A DNA stretch of 64,000 bases from Sternotherus odoratus (GCA_032164245.1 JAVMKO010000002.1:88797340-88861339); one strand, 5' to 3'. Numbered from the stretch's first letter, positions 1-12,755 are shown. Made by a program: numbers and translations. Notes: a model not told the origin generated them from the sequence alone.

Positions 1-99
1 AACGGGACATTGGGATGGCAAAAACGGGACAGGGTGTGGGGGGGGCCATGGCCCCACCTGGGCCCCCCAGCGCCGGGCGGGGGGGAGGCAGAGGGGGGT

Positions 100-600
100 C
101 GGGGGGGATGGATGGAGGAATAAGCAGAACAGGGATGGGGGATGAAGAGGATGGAGGGAGAGAGAGAAGGGGGGATGAGGGATGAAGATGATGGAGGGGA
201 CAGAGGGAAAGAAGGCACGAAGGTGAGAAGGGAGAGGATGGATGGATGAGAGAAGAGATGGGGGTAGGGAGCAGGGGGGATGGAGGAGGCAAGGGACAGC
301 GAGAAGGAGGGATGGAGAGAAGGTAGATGGAAGAGGAGGCAGTGGACGGAGGGAGAGAGAGAAGGGAGGAAGGGAGGGATGGAGAAGGGGGATAGAGAGA
401 AGGAAGAGGGATGGAGAGATAGAGAGAAGGGAGGAAGGAAGGGATGGAGGGATGGAGAAGGGGATAGAGAGAAGGGATGGAGGGAGCGAGAGGAGGCAGC
501 GGACGGAGGGAGAGAGCAGGGAGGAAGGGAGGGATGGAGAAGGGGGATGGAGAGAAGGGAGGGATGGAGAGAAGGAGGGAAGGAGGAATAGAGAGGAGGA
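100..600. repeat. Purine-rich GGGA/GGATGGAGA simple repeat
   Basis: About 500 bases of almost pure G and A on the plus strand, built from imperfect GGATGGAGAGAAGG-like units with occasional GGCAGCGGACGG inserts. This is polypurine/polypyrimidine DNA that could form triplexes. Highly charged Arg/Glu/Gly reading frames through it are compositional artefacts. Confidence 0.8.
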
Positions 601-926
601 GACGGCAGCGGGCGGCGGGCTGAAGCCGACGGCGGAGCGGAGCTGTCCGGAGCCGCAGCCGGGGGCCAAGTGCGCCGCCGGCGGCGGGGGGTGGACGTTT
701 TATGACTCATAACCACATAACTGAATGTATGTGATTATGAGTCATAAAACCTGGCCGGCAGCCCCCCCACCGGCGCGCTCGGCCCCCGGCTGCGGCTCCG
801 GACAGCTCCGATCCGCCGTCGGCTTCAGCCCGCTGCCCACTGCCGCCTCCTCCTCTCTATTCCTCCTTCTTCCCTCCATCCCTCCCTTCCTTCCTGCTCT
901 CTCCCTCCGTCCGCTGCCTCCTCTCC
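486..926. repeat. Long imperfect inverted repeat (foldback)
   Basis: The purine-rich and GC-rich left arm (about 486-712) reappears as its reverse complement at about 738-926. Shared landmarks include GGCTGAAGCCGACGGCGGA with GGAGCTGTCCGGAGCCGCAGC, and the GAGAGAGCAGG/GGAGGAATAGAGAGGAGGAG stretch. At the tip, TTTTATGACTCATAA and TTATGAGTCATAAAA pair exactly around a short loop near 714-738. Arm identity is roughly 85-90% by eye. Each arm tip carries an AP-1/MAF-like TGACTCA core. Its origin could be a foldback transposon, a template switch or an artefact. Confidence 0.8.
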
Positions 927-1017
927 CTACCTAAGGACTAGTATCAGATGTCAAAGTCTCTGATGAGCGCAGTTTGCTCATCGGAGATTTTGACATCTGA
1001 TACTTGTCCTTAGGTAG
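927..1017. repeat. 91-bp hairpin with 42-bp arms
   Basis: The left arm at 927-968 starts CTACCTAAGGAC. The right arm at 976-1017 ends GTCCTTAGGTAG. They are reverse complements with about three mismatches around the 7-base loop GCAGTTT. It directly abuts the larger foldback and sits inside the same element. Confidence 0.9.
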
Positions 1018-1163
1018 CAAGATTCTTCACCTAAGATCTTGGGAGTCCTGCACCTGCCCCAAAAACGGGACAAAATTGATATTTTTGACAAAAAGACGGG
1101 ACGGTCCAAAAACATGAAAAAAACGGGACTGTCCCATTCAAAACGGGACGTATGGTCAGCCTA

Positions 1164-3829
1164 CTGATGTCAGACGCTTCAGAGGGAATGGTCAGAGCAG
1201 GGCAATTATTGAGTGACCCATCCCTTGTGGTCCAGACCTAACAGTCAGAGCTTCGAACAGTCAGAGTTTTAGGGAAACTAAGAACATTGTTGCATGGGGG
1301 TTGCATCTCTGACTATGTGTTGTGCATGGACGGTGGGTATTGCAGGCCAGGAGAGGATAGGCCTCCCCAGCTAAAAAAAGGCAGTGGAGACATTCAGGCT
1401 CCAACAGCCTCACTGCTTACCCAGTTTTAGATCCCAGGCTCCAGCCCAACCCCCAAATGTCTACATTGCTATTGTTAGTCCTATGAGCCTGAGTCAATTG
1501 ATCAGCAATTTTCTGCCCTGGGGTCTTTTTTTAAATTTTGTTATGTTGTTTAGATGTAACCTGGGACTGTACAGACACTAAGGCATGGCCTATGTTAGAA
1601 AAATTGCACCGGTTTAACTAAACTGGCTTCCAGGGCTGTCTCTAGCTTTTTTGCTGCCCTGCTGGCTTCAAACCAATCTAACCGGATCAGGACAAACACA
1701 GAACAGAGATGCAGACATAGCTGCACTTAAATCTGTTTAACACTCACTTAAATCCTTGCTCTCCTCTATACCTAGTGCTATCAGCCATTCAGATTTTGAT
1801 TATTTGTGTCTGATGGGGCTGGTCTGCATCCTACAACCTAGGTCTGTCCGATTTTAAAAATCCCCCAAATATCTAACAGATTACCCTATCAGAATGTTGC
1901 ATCATGACATTTATGCTTGACAGTTACAAGATGCAAGCTTTGGGATAAAATGAATTGGTCTTGGGGGACAACTTTAGTAGGCGGGACCCGCATATACAAT
2001 AGCTCTGAAACTTTATAGAGGGTCATTTAAGAAACATTTAAGAAAAATGTATTTTTTAGGGCCTTTCCCTCCACCTAATTGTCCTAACTTTGTGGACAGT
2101 CCTCCGTATTCTCCAGTCTCCCTTGGTGCTTCTGAAGGGACACATGCTATTCCATTTTACTACTATCGTTATCACTTCTGCCAGCCATGTATTAAGATTT
2201 ATGGGTCAAAGCCTAAGGTTCTTAGTTGGCTTTTACTCATTCCTCACTCAAGCAAAGCACATATTCACTTTCAAGTGATAGTTTGAGTAAAAACCTCCCA
2301 ATCTGGGCCTTGGGCAAAGTACAAACCTCCATATCTTATTCAGCATTGATTTTTTCCCAAGTCATTTTCTTATTATCTATGAGTGTTCAAAATATTTCCC
2401 CTAAGGCTACATCTGGTTGCCATCACAATGCTTCATGAGTTTCCAGTTGCCCTTCATATCTCTGGAATCTAAATTTAGTGCTGAGTAAAGTATCTAAGCT
2501 CCTTTTGCGTCCAAGTGGATTTCCTCAGTCTCTCTTTTTTTTAACCATAAAGAGACCTTCTTAGCAGCTATCACACTCTGCCATATGAGTGAGCAAGCCT
2601 AAGATTGTTTCAGAATTCTGTCTTCACTTTGTCTTCCATGAACCAGATGGCAAGTGGACTATTAGTTTTAATATTGAAATATCACACTTTTTTTTTTTTT
2701 TTTTAGATAAAAGGTCCAAATATTTGCATTATTTACAGGGAAAAATCAAATGGAAAAAGTTCCTAGCTAGCCAGCAACTACTGAATGTGCAATAATTGAA
2801 CATGTATGGGATGTTACTGAACAAAACACATACAGTTTGCAAGTTTCTCTCTTTGGATGGGGAAGCTTCAGTTGTGTTTTTTCTGCTGAAGCAGAGAGCA
2901 ACGCCACACCCACTCAGCAGAGCATAAGCGACCTCACCACCATCACCACTTCCATCTTGGCCACACCCATCACTTCTCTCCAGAGTTTCGCGCTCCACTG
3001 CTTTTTCAGGTCTCTTTGATGGCTGGCTTAAAGCTGTAGTTCATATTTTGCTTGTCTCTTTGCATTTGTTTTTTTGACCGTTTGTTCGTTGGGTTGTCCT
3101 TACATGATCTATTGCATACAATTGTGTGTAGGTTGTAAAATAGTTTCAATAGAAACAGCACAATTTAAAAAAGTGTGTGTAACATAAATACTCTAGAACA
3201 GGCCTGGGTCTCAGAACCCTTTTCAAGTCACTTGCCGCATCTGAGACAGACAATCAGAACAAAATGAAGAGGGAAGCAGGCCAAAGAGAGGCCCTCCAGT
3301 GACAGTTGCTCTGAAATCCAGCAGCCATCCTCATTGCTGTTCCTGACAGCACTTACTGAAGGGAATATGGTGCTGAAATTCAGATGAACTCTGGGGAGCA
3401 GTTGCCTTCAACTACACGGGTCAAAAACATACCAGGTACTCCTGGGCTATCTCTGAATTGTGATCTACCATGTTGCAACAGACAGATTACCTGTTTCAAA
3501 AGAAAATGTTCATGACTATGGATCTGGTGTCAATGCGAGAGGGAGCTTTTTCAATTTTGACGGTATAAATACAGATTGTGGCTTGGGCTCTGTAAAACAA
3601 GAACGAACACCTTCTGCACAGTGTATTGATTTGCAACGGTTCAGAAACTTACGGTAGCTTTTGTATCATCTCCACATTTACATTTGTTTTGATTGGCATG
3701 AATAATTGGAAGGGACTGTCCTGGAAAACTAGATGTACATGAGAAATTGAATTACCACAGGGACTGCATTTCTAAAGTGCACACTTACACCAGCCAAGTG
3801 AAAGAAGATGTTCAGCTACCGTGCAATAA
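1164..3829. other. Unassigned AT-rich intergenic DNA
   Basis: No coding exon, RNA gene or recognisable element terminus was found. A poly(T) run lies at about 2690-2704. The 3190-3830 part may include the degraded 5' region of the hAT fossil that follows, but I cannot place an end. Confidence 0.5.
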
Positions 3830-5440
3830 AGAAGTCAAGTAAAATACAAATCACAGTTGTTTTTTAGAGCAACTCAAGTGCATCCAGTATCTTATGAGGT
3901 AAGAGCTGGCGGTAAGGGGGCATTCAGATGGTGAAAGTAATTTTAGAAGCTCTTTGACATTCTTTCAACAAACAGACTTGACAAAGAAATTAAGTAATGG
4001 TTGAAAAAGAAATGCTGGTAGGCTTCAGACAGCATTATCAATGCACAACTTATAGAAATGTACTGTCAGGCATTTTTGAAACTTATTTCTGACTGCCTGA
4101 GTTTGTCCATATTTTCTTTTGTTATTGGTGAAACCCGGAATGAGGGTGATCATGAACAACTTGTGGTTGCTGTGTGGTTGGCTGATAATAATTGAGGTTG
4201 CAAAAGAGTTTGTTGGGATGTATGGTTGCCCAATGATTGATGTATATCTCTATTGAATATAATTATAGATGTATTATTGTGAATGGGGTGAGACCACAAA
4301 AGCATCCGCCAACAGATTTACAATGGTATGAGTGTACTTCAAGGAAAGACTTCTAATGTGGTGACAATCACTGAAGAAATAAAACCAAAAAGCTTTCTTG
4401 ATTCATTGTTTAAATTACTGCCTCAACCTTAGTTTGCAAGACCAAAGAATTGTCTAATGGTTAGAAGGACACAACAAGCAGTTCACTAAGTTCACAACAT
4501 AATCCATGCCTTTGCAAAAAGGCTAGCCATATTTAAAATCATGCAAGCAGCATTTCCATTAGATAGCCCCAAGTCATTAAAATCCTTGTCTCAAATAAAA
4601 TGGACAGCAAGAATACCAGCTGCTAGCAAGCAAACCTCGACATACTGGATGCTGTTGTCATTGAAGGTGGAGAAACCAAAGAAAAGAAGGGGGGGGGGGG
4701 AACAGGGCTGATTTACCTCAAGGAAAAAAATGATATATACTTTGGACTAAAAACTTGCTTTAGTGTATTTCCCAATTGTGAGGCAGTAGCTTGAATAATG
4801 CTGTCAAAGAGCACAACTGCTGAGTGTTCTGTCTTGCATTGCCACTCTTCGTGAATGCTTAAATAGATTACATTCAGAAGCACACTTTGCTGAACTTTAT
4901 ACAGAAGCTTCAAAAGATGTGATTAGTTTCACTGCCAAAACAGCTACCAAGACACATGGATGATGGAAGTGCACCATATGTATTTAGTACTCCTGCAGAA
5001 AAATGTCATAAACAATTCATTCAACTGCTTGACGTTGTAATATGTGAGCTGGATTGGAAGTTTAATCAGAAAACTCGGAAAGAACTTCACCAAACTGAGA
5101 ATCTTGTGATTTCTGTTGCCAGTGGCGATATTTTTGATATTCTGAATGAAATCTGTATTTTATATGCCGATTACTTTGATTTTTGACTGCCTACATGTTC
5201 ATTTGATGATGATGAAGGATTTGCTGAAAACAAACAGTCAATACCAACAAATGTGCTGAAATTGTCTACCATTGTGGAAATACTTGAAGCTAATGAGAGG
5301 GCACACCAACTCTTTTCTGAAGTTGACTAACTCATTCACCTCCCTTTGACAGTTTCTATGTCCAAAGTAATTGCAGAACGAACTTTTTCCACAATTCAAA
5401 GAATAAAAATTTACCTCTGATTTACAATGTCACAAGAAAG
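3830..5440 (+). pseudogene. hAT-superfamily transposase fossil (ZMYM1/TTF-type)
   Basis: A hAT transposase would catalyse cut-and-paste transposition. Here only scattered fragments remain across all three plus frames with many stops, so it is dead. In order I see an N-terminal AFRG-like patch near 3910, QLIEMY at about 4047, an IGETRNEGDHEQL stretch near 4120-4160 corresponding to the usual DET..(K/E)EQL region, and EFVGMYGCP near 4207. Then come YFGLKTCF near 4737 and the DDGSAPYVFSTP block from 4959 followed by LLDVVICELD. The C-terminal dimerisation signature VIAERTFSTIQRIKIYL lies near 5367-5417. This order is typical of ZMYM1-like hAT proteins. An 11-G run at about 4690-4700 interrupts it. 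A 76-residue open segment at 4956-5186 is the longest surviving piece. I could not define TIRs or target duplications. Confidence 0.75.
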
Positions 5441-5502
5441 AATAAACTGTAACTTTTCTTGACAAACACAAGGACATCATGGCTATTTTGGATCATCTAG
5501 AT

Positions 5503-6194
5503 CGAGATGGGCAAACTACGGCCTGTGGGCCACATCCAGCCCACAGGACTGTCCTGCCTGGCCCCTTAACTCCAGGTTGGGGAGGCCTCCCTGCTCCTCC
5601 CCCGCCTTTCACTCCTCTCCTGTAGCCATGCTGCCATGCAGGCAGCGCTCTGTGTGTCAGGGCTGCGCACTCCTCTGGGAGAATGGGGCAGTGTGTCTGG
5701 CTCCCTGTGGAGCCAGACATGCTGCTTTGAGCAGCATGGTTAGGGGGCTGGGGCCGGGGGGCTGGATAAGGGGCAGGGAGTCCCGGGGGGAGGGGGCAGT
5801 CAGGGGGTGAGGTGTGTGGATAGGGGTCGGGGCAGTCAAGGAACAGGGAGCGGGAGGGGGTTGGATAGGAGGGCCCGGGGGGGCAGTTAAGGTGAGGAGG
5901 GAGGGAGCAGTCAGGGACAAGAAGCAGGGGGTTTAAATATGGGGTGGGGTCCTGGGGAGTGGTTAGGGGCTGAGGGGGTCTCTGAAGGGGGAAGTCAGGG
6001 GACAAGGAGCAGGGGGAGGGGTTGGATGGGTTGATGGTTCTGAGGGGGGCAGAAAGTGGGAGGGGGTCAGATAGGGGGCATGGCCAGGCTGTTTGGGAAG
6101 GCACGGCCTTCCCTACTCAGCCCTCCACATTGGCCCAAGGGCCACATTGCAATGCCGATGTGGCCCTCGGGCAAAAAAAGTTTGCCCACACCTG
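5503..6194. mobile_element. Non-autonomous hAT element, 692 bp
   Basis: The left end reads CGAGATGGGCAAACT. The right end, reverse-complemented, reads CAGGTGTGGGCAAAC, giving short hAT-style TIRs. The flanks are ATCTAGAT (5495-5502) and ATATAGAT (6195-6202), an 8-bp target duplication with one mismatch, as expected for hAT. The interior is G-rich on the plus strand, with repeated GGGGGCAGTCAGGG-like units from 5740 to 6080. Long proline-rich minus-strand frames here are compositional. It inserted just after the transposase fossil, but its ends need not belong to that family. Confidence 0.8.
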
Positions 6195-6202
6195 ATATAG
6201 AT

Positions 6203-9200
6203 TTTTGGCAGGTAATTTTGTGAATTTAATATTGCCAGGAAAGACTTCCATGGCGAGTAGGATTAATTAGATAGTAGTACTACCAGTAGTACTAATAAGC
6301 AAAATAAATGACATTGCAAAGGAACATTGCCTATTTTGATATCCTAATCTCATACAGGTCTATTCTGGAATGTTTTATCATGAAGGTGTTTCCAAGGAAG
6401 TGTAAAGAGCAGTGACCAGCATTCAGATATTTTAATATTCCCTGTTAATTATTATATTATATAGCAATAATTAAAAAGTAAACAGATCCAGTAATTTTGT
6501 TTGAATTGATTGCACTGTGACTTCCTGCCATTCCTCACTTCCTTTTTAATTACTATTCCAATATAGCTATATTCATAAATGGATTGAATATAGTAAAAAA
6601 GACTCATGTTTCAGTAGATTTGAGATGTTTGATTGCTTCCCACACACACTTTTACAGTCCTTCCAGCACCCATCTTGTACTGTCAGGCACCCAGAAGAAC
6701 CATTGAGGCACCCAGACAAAGGTTTAACCTACACAAGGCCCATCCTCTACTTCACCTCTTAGATGACTACATCATCCAAGACCATTTTGACACCTTGATA
6801 GAGGCCCACAAACTCTCTCATTGGAACTTCAGCTGCAACATCCATCCATTCACCCACCTTTTAGAGACCAACTTGCCCATCTGCCTCCTGCTTAACATGT
6901 ATCACCTCAGACAAATAGGTACTGGAAGCAATCTCAGCAGGCTACTCCATCCAATTGAGCACTGTTCTCCCTTCCTCTCCTGTCCCTACTCACACATTCT
7001 TCTCATGTGGGGCTCCTAAAGCAGGAGGTAAAGTCCCTCCTGCAGGGCAGAGAGAGAGGCAATCAAACTCTTTCCTCCAGACTTTGTCAGAAAGGGTTTC
7101 TGCTCCAGGTACTTCCTGGTCTGGAAGAAAACAGGAGACTAGAGACTGATTCTAGACCGGGCTGGCCGAGCTACGGAGCCCCACGCGCTGAGGCTGGGCC
7201 GGGCTGAGCGGGGGTCCCACGCCTTGAGCTCCACAGAGATGTCTCTGTGCAATGCAGAGCCCCTACCACTGTACATTCACAGAAGATACTAAGTTTGTTG
7301 CTCCTTTAAAGCATCAGTACATTACAACTTATTAACTTATCCTTCCCTTCAAGCACAGCACTGAGTTGGTTTATAGTAAAAATAAAACAAGTTTATTAAC
7401 AAAAGGACATAGGTTAAGTGATACCAAGTAGAAGGAATAAAGGTAGAAATGATTACAAACAAACAAAAGTAAAAGTACAATTTCTAATGGCTAAGATCTA
7501 ACTTAAGCTACATTCTTTGTTCAAGGTCATTTCCCCTGCCAAAGTTCCTTTCCCAGCAGTAGTTGGCAAACTCTTAGCCAGTATCCAAGGCCCTGTTTTT
7601 CCTTGTCTACTCAGGTGAATGATAATCCAAAGTTTTTCTGTGTGTCTTTATGCCTCACACTTTGCCTTGGTTCAAGAGTCAAATTCATGGCCCAGGATCC
7701 AGTCTCCTGTCTCCTCTGGGGTAAAGAGGCGACTCCATCTTGATGAAAGTGTGCCTAGAAGTATTCCAATGTGATGCTTCCTGCTGCAATTTCACAATAA
7801 AAATGTTCCCTTCCGGGTTCTCCCAGGATGAAATGTGAATGAGGTCTGCACACTGTTCCCATGTTTGTGGGATTGTTCGTCTGTTTAATGATTTGTTAAT
7901 TAAAGGACTTGTGATAAATTGCAACTGTTTCTCGTGCTCTCTTTGGGTCTCTCATTCTAATAATAATGGTAATAATCTTTCTAAGGCTGTAGACACTCAG
8001 AAGACTCCTCTCTTATTGATTACTGCAGTCTAAGAGATTAATCAATACTCAATCTATCAATTAGGCTACATCTAACACTTAGAATACTAAAAGTGGAACA
8101 GTTTGGTGAAAGTGCCATCTGTGCTGCCTAACTAACCTGAGAAGTGAGGAGGAAAGAGAAGAATCTTCCTGCAATTTCATTAATCCAGACTTGCATGCCC
8201 CTAAATAAATTTGCTAAAATTACCTCATTATGCACTTTGTTCGGCTGTCCTTTCTAAATGATGAGCACTTGTGGTGTACTTTAATGGCTGTCATTTATTT
8301 GGCGTCTAATGTTCCACCACCCTTATCCAAGGAGGAACTGTTAAGAAGCATTAGTTCAACTATAAATATTTGTTTCCAATCAAAGGATCATATACTGTGA
8401 TAAAATATATGATTTTGTATCATATAAAAAAGGATAGTGTGCCTTCAAAATAAGATTTTGTCCCATGGTTTTTAAATTATCCTTTATTTGATAGAGTTGG
8501 GGGGGAAAGTTTAGGGCATGTAATGCAATGTTTGTTTTTTTGTTTTGTCTAGTAAGTTAATTTGTTTCCTGTATATGAGAAGTTAATGCTACTGGGTAGT
8601 CAACATTATGTTACTGTAAGATGATTTGAATATTAGGATAACAAGAGCCTTTATATGCATGTTGTTTAAATGTATAGAAAGAAATGGTATGTCGTCCTCT
8701 TGCAGAACACTGAATTGAGTAAAACTCAAACTTCTGAAAACCAGACAATGAATAATTGAGGTTGTCCGTGCAACCTTACCTCTGCCCTCTTTCAGATATG
8801 CCCCAATGTCACTTGATAACATGCATACTTTTACTCTGCCAATCCCACATTTGCTGAAAATGTACAAGCCCTTCACCTTCTTTTAAATGCATTCACTCTT
8901 ACCCACAGAATTCCATCTAACACTGTTAAAGGACAAAAAGGTTGCCCATACTTGTCTTTCTACTACCTTTAAGCAATGCCTCAGTTTGCCCATAGCTCAT
9001 ACTCACTGGTCCTTGGCATTATAAGATTCTGGAGCTTCTCCCTCACCTGACCTTCCAACTTCTCATCTCCCCCACCATCCATCCACCCTCATTTATCCCC
9101 TTCTTCATAACCTCCCTTCCTTTGGTGCAGCTTCAAACCCCTCTCCACCAACACCTCCACAGCTTTTCCTGCCTAATGCCACTCCCCTTCCACGAAACAT

Positions 9201-11236
9201 TCAGATGTGTAATATTTTTTCACCATGCACTTTTATTACATTCCCTCCACATTACAATGACCATCTGTGGCCCACAAAGTGTAGCTCTCTCCAACCATTC
9301 AGTCCAAAACTCCTTTTTGTCTTAGCTGCAGGGTTATTATTAATTTATCCTTAATTATGTTAATTGAGATGTGAGTTCACAGCCATCACAAGGTCTGTGA
9401 TTCATCCACTACCTCCGAGTACAACACAGTAAAAGGAAAATATTTGGGGAAGGGAGTGCTGTAACTCGGGGACTCCTCCATCATGAACTCAAATTTGGAT
9501 TACTACTGCTAACGCATGTCCCCATGAGGCATACTAAATTTCAAAGCAATCTAATTAACCATTCAGATTTTAGAGTACTTACAAGAGTGAACCTTTACAA
9601 CATATAAATGACAGGAATGGAAACCTCCTAGCCATTTTTATATAGTGGCAGCTGCTCAAGGTAAACATGTACATTTTCTTCAATAACATTCTCAGTTTGG
9701 GGCCCCCAAAGATTTAATGGGTAGAAATTGGGTAGAACTCAACAGAGTTGAAACCATTTTGACCTACATCACATCAGTAGCTAGGTCGGGGGAGAGATAC
9801 CATCAAGAAACATTTTTAAATGGTTGTTTGGAGTAGGATCTTATCTCCAGAACCTATGCCTCAGATGACTCCAAAATTGGGTAACAAACCCTAGCAGGCA
9901 CCCCTGGGCACCCTTCTGAGACTCCCCAAACTACAAAGAAATCCGACTAAGCATATTGATTGTAGAGGCTTAGAAAGGTCAATTTTTAACCAGCTGTTGT
10001 GATATAACCTTAGCTATAATAGTGTTGGTACACCACTATAATATAGTCATCTCTCTCTCTGTTATCTGATAAATATTTTCCTAGCATTATCATTCCTCTA
10101 AAGCTCCCAGATCATTTCTTTAGACTAAATATTAATCCCTTTAACCTTTTCTCATGTAATATGCTCTCCTATGCTCATGGATTCTGAATTGTGGTTCCTT
10201 TGAGGAAAAGCTCCTAGGAGTTATTGAGGTTGCTCAAGGACTAGGTCTGTTCACTGATCAAACTTCAATAGAAGGATCTTTAATCTTATAGAAATAGAAA
10301 GTTCTAGAAAGAATATGTCAACAGTTTAGTAGCAGGTAAACTACTACTACCAATCAGATAGTTCGACCATCAGACCTAGCTGAAAGGAAACCCCTCTCCC
10401 CCACAATCCCAGAGTGTGTCAGATCAAAAGAACTGTAAATTTAACTTTTCTGGGTCCTGCCAGTCCCCTAAGGAATTGAATAAGCACTGATGCAGTTCTG
10501 AAATTATCATGAATTCAGAGAGAGAGAGAGCAAGGACCAGCAAGAAGAACAACACAGCAGAGAGATGAAGATGCAGAGAGCTAAAGCTAGATCACCAGGG
10601 GTGAAATTCAGCCTGTGGAGTAAGCTTGGGCCACTCTATTTACTTTAACTGTGATTATGGTAAAGTGGTTTGTTTTTTGTGGGGGCTTTTTAAAAAGGGA
10701 TGTCAGCATTTTTGTAATATTTAAATGAAGACCATGCTCATTCACAAAAATTGGCATCAATGGGGCTACTCATGGGGTAAGGTAGTCAAAGAAACTACTC
10801 TGTGTAATGGTGACAGAAGGTGTCTAACCTAAGGCCTGGGGGCCAAATTTAGTTCTTGAGGGTGCTTGTGTTAAGATTTGTATTTGATTTTGCTTCCCCA
10901 GCAATCCCAGGTACAGCTCTGGTGTGAGATGGGAGCGTGCTGTGCAGGGGTTATCTTTTCCCTGCTGCATCACAGAAGAGGGAAGTTGTGGGGAGGAGAG
11001 GGTAGCTCTGATTGCTTCATTGCCTACTTCTCTTCCAGGCTCTGGGGGTCCCGGGGAGAATAGAGAGGAGCTCAACTCGTTCAGTCTGAGCGTAGGGAAA
11101 TAGTTGAAATGTTGCTTAGCGCTGGTTGGAATTTTCAGAATTCTCATTTTTTGACAGAAAAAGCACCCTGAATAGTTTGTAAACATTAATTAAAAATTAA
11201 TCCTGCTTTTCACCTAGCTATTGAGATGTTTTTGAA
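6203..11236. other. Unassigned DNA with possible old retroelement stretches
   Basis: No gene was recognised. The stretch at 7250-8130, containing AAAATAAAACAAGTTTATTAAC, has the look of a dispersed turtle retroelement read backwards. The 35.85-36.15 kb region has a similar character, but I cannot name or bound either. The rest is AT-rich with no terminus, exon or RNA that I can support. The 10.8-11.1 kb part is moderately GC-rich, with a GGCCTGGGGGCCAAATTTAG stretch that hints at another worn hAT end. Confidence 0.35.
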
Positions 11237-11238
11237 TA

Positions 11239-11817
11239 CAGTAAACCCTCGATTTAACGGACCTCGATTTAACGGACTTCGGATGCAACGGACAAAATTT
11301 CTGAGCAAGTCTGATGCATCCGAAATCCATTTCTCGCGGGCTGGCTGCCGGCTCCCGGCTACCACCCAGGTCCAGGCAGCGGGCGGGCTGGCTGCCGGCT
11401 GCCACCCGGGTCCAGGCAGCGGGTGGGCTGGCTGCCGGCTCCCGGCTGCTGCCCGGGTCACGGCAGCGGGCGGGCTGGCTGCCGGGTCCCGGCTCCCGCC
11501 CGAGTCCCGCCAGTGGGCGGGCTGCCGGCTCCCGGCTCCTGCCTGCGGGTGGGCTGGCTGGCTGGCTGCCGGGTCCTGCCTGCGGGCGGGCTGGCTGGCT
11601 GCCGGGTCCCAGCTGCCGCCCGGGTCCCAGCAACCGGGACCCGGGCGGGCTGGCTGATGGCTCCCAGCTGCCACCCGGGTCCCAGCAGCGGGCGGGCTGC
11701 GGAGCTGCCGCCCCGACTCTGTGGCTCGTTTTTTTTTTATTATTATTAAATAATGGACTTTTTGATTTAACGGACACCCCCTCGCCTGAATTAGTCCGTT
11801 AAATGGAGGTTTTACTG
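11239..11817. mobile_element. Tigger-like Tc1/mariner element carrying a GC minisatellite, 579 bp
   Basis: The ends are CAGTAAACCCTCGATTTAACG on the left and, reverse-complemented, CAGTAAAACCTCCATTTAACG on the right. Both are flanked by TA (11237-11238 and 11818-11819), the Tc1/mariner target duplication. The AACGGAC motif repeats inside both ends. Between them, 11335-11715 is a tandem GC-rich array of GGGCGGGCTGGCTGCCGGCT-containing units of roughly 55-65 bp, with no transposase. Long open frames on both strands across the array are repeat artefacts. Confidence 0.85.
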
Positions 11818-11819
11818 TA

Positions 11820-12454
11820 TGTTGAAGTCAGACATTTTGATGGGGGATGGGAGAAAGGACACATTTGACCTCTGGATATTCATGAAATAATATATTCAGT
11901 CCTTAGACTGAAAATGTACGTTTGATATCATTGCCCTCTAAATGATTAACAGAAAATGTTTTCTGTAAATAAATTATTATAAGATGTATTAGGCCCTGTT
12001 GTAGAGAAGTGTAAATATTATAGGTACTCCAGTATACCTTGTTTTTAAAAGTATTAAGCAGTGTTTGTCTCTGCAGCTTGTTAGAGCATATTTTATAATT
12101 AAATACTTTGTAATTAATTTTATTATAATAATTTATATACAAGTCTAATTTCTTTTGAAATAAAATAGCTTATATTAGTCATTAACTGTTATCAAAGCTG
12201 TTAGAAGTGTTAATTTATGGAGAAACAAATTTGACAGAGGATTATTTTTAATTTTCTCAATATATTTACCCTTTTACCCTAGATTCTTTGCTTTCACAAT
12301 CACTCCTATAGCTTCTTACCTGTGCCCAGGTGAGTGGATTGTTTTTATCCCTGTACAAACACCACTAAAATCACCAGTCCTGCAACTGATTCAGCAGAGG
12401 CAAATTCCTGGGCCTGCATGGAATCAATTGCAAAATTGGGACCTAATATTGACG
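11820..12454. other. AT-rich intergenic DNA
   Basis: Very AT-rich sequence with TTATAATAA-type runs. No element end or gene is visible. Confidence 0.5.
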
Positions 12455-12755
12455 GTGGCGGATTAGCCACTGGGCCAATGGGGCCCATGCCCAGGGACCC
12501 CAGCCACATGGGGGGGCCCTGGAAAAATGGACGCTGCTCAGACCAGCTCCACCCGGTGTTTGTGCTGGGGAGCAGGGTTAGGGCACGAGGATTTGCCCCG
12601 CTCCTGGTGCTCCTGCTGGACAGCAGGGGAAGCCCCTGTGCCCTGACCCCACTCCCTGGCAGGAACGCTGGAGGAGCAGTAGGAGGGTGGGGAACTGCAG
12701 GCTGGGGAGAGGCCCCCACTTTCTCTGGTCCAGGGTCCCACAAACCACTTATCTG
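12455..12755 (+). repeat. GGGGCCCATGCCCAGGG dispersed repeat, copy A
   Basis: This block shares its architecture with 57786-58005 on the opposite strand. An edge reads ATTAGCCACTGGGCC, followed by GGGGCCCATGCCCAGGG and a middle containing CCCCTGTGCCCTGACCCCA. It ends GGTCCAGGGTCCCACAAACC. The ends are weakly inverted. I infer a non-autonomous DNA element. No clean target duplication was found. Confidence 0.6.

Larger units (their letters stand above)
1..1163. mobile_element. GGGAC-terminated DNA element, left end outside window
   Basis: The sequence opens with repeated AACGGGAC motifs, and the same motif recurs at 1065-1150 as AAAACGGGAC, ending in GTATGGTCAGCCTA near 1163. Read on the minus strand this right end is TAGGCTGACCATACGTCCCG. 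It resembles the TAGGGTGACCAGATGTCCC terminus of the short MITEs at 38.6, 43.7 and 58.2 kb. I infer a related but much larger non-autonomous element whose left end lies before the window, so no target duplication can be tested. Its body is almost entirely purine-rich simple sequence and two foldbacks. No transposase is visible. Confidence 0.45.

Noticed and set aside
242..712. 156-residue Arg/Glu-rich ORF
   Set aside because: A translation of polypurine simple repeat.
5493..6104. 203-residue proline-rich minus-strand ORF
   Set aside because: Lies wholly within the G-rich interior of a hAT-type element.
10830..11190. Possible additional hAT element or GC-rich exon
   Set aside because: Only one weak end-like motif, with no matching second end or target duplication.
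11210..11802. Several 100-190-residue ORFs on both strands
   Set aside because: They are products of the GC minisatellite inside the Tigger-like element.
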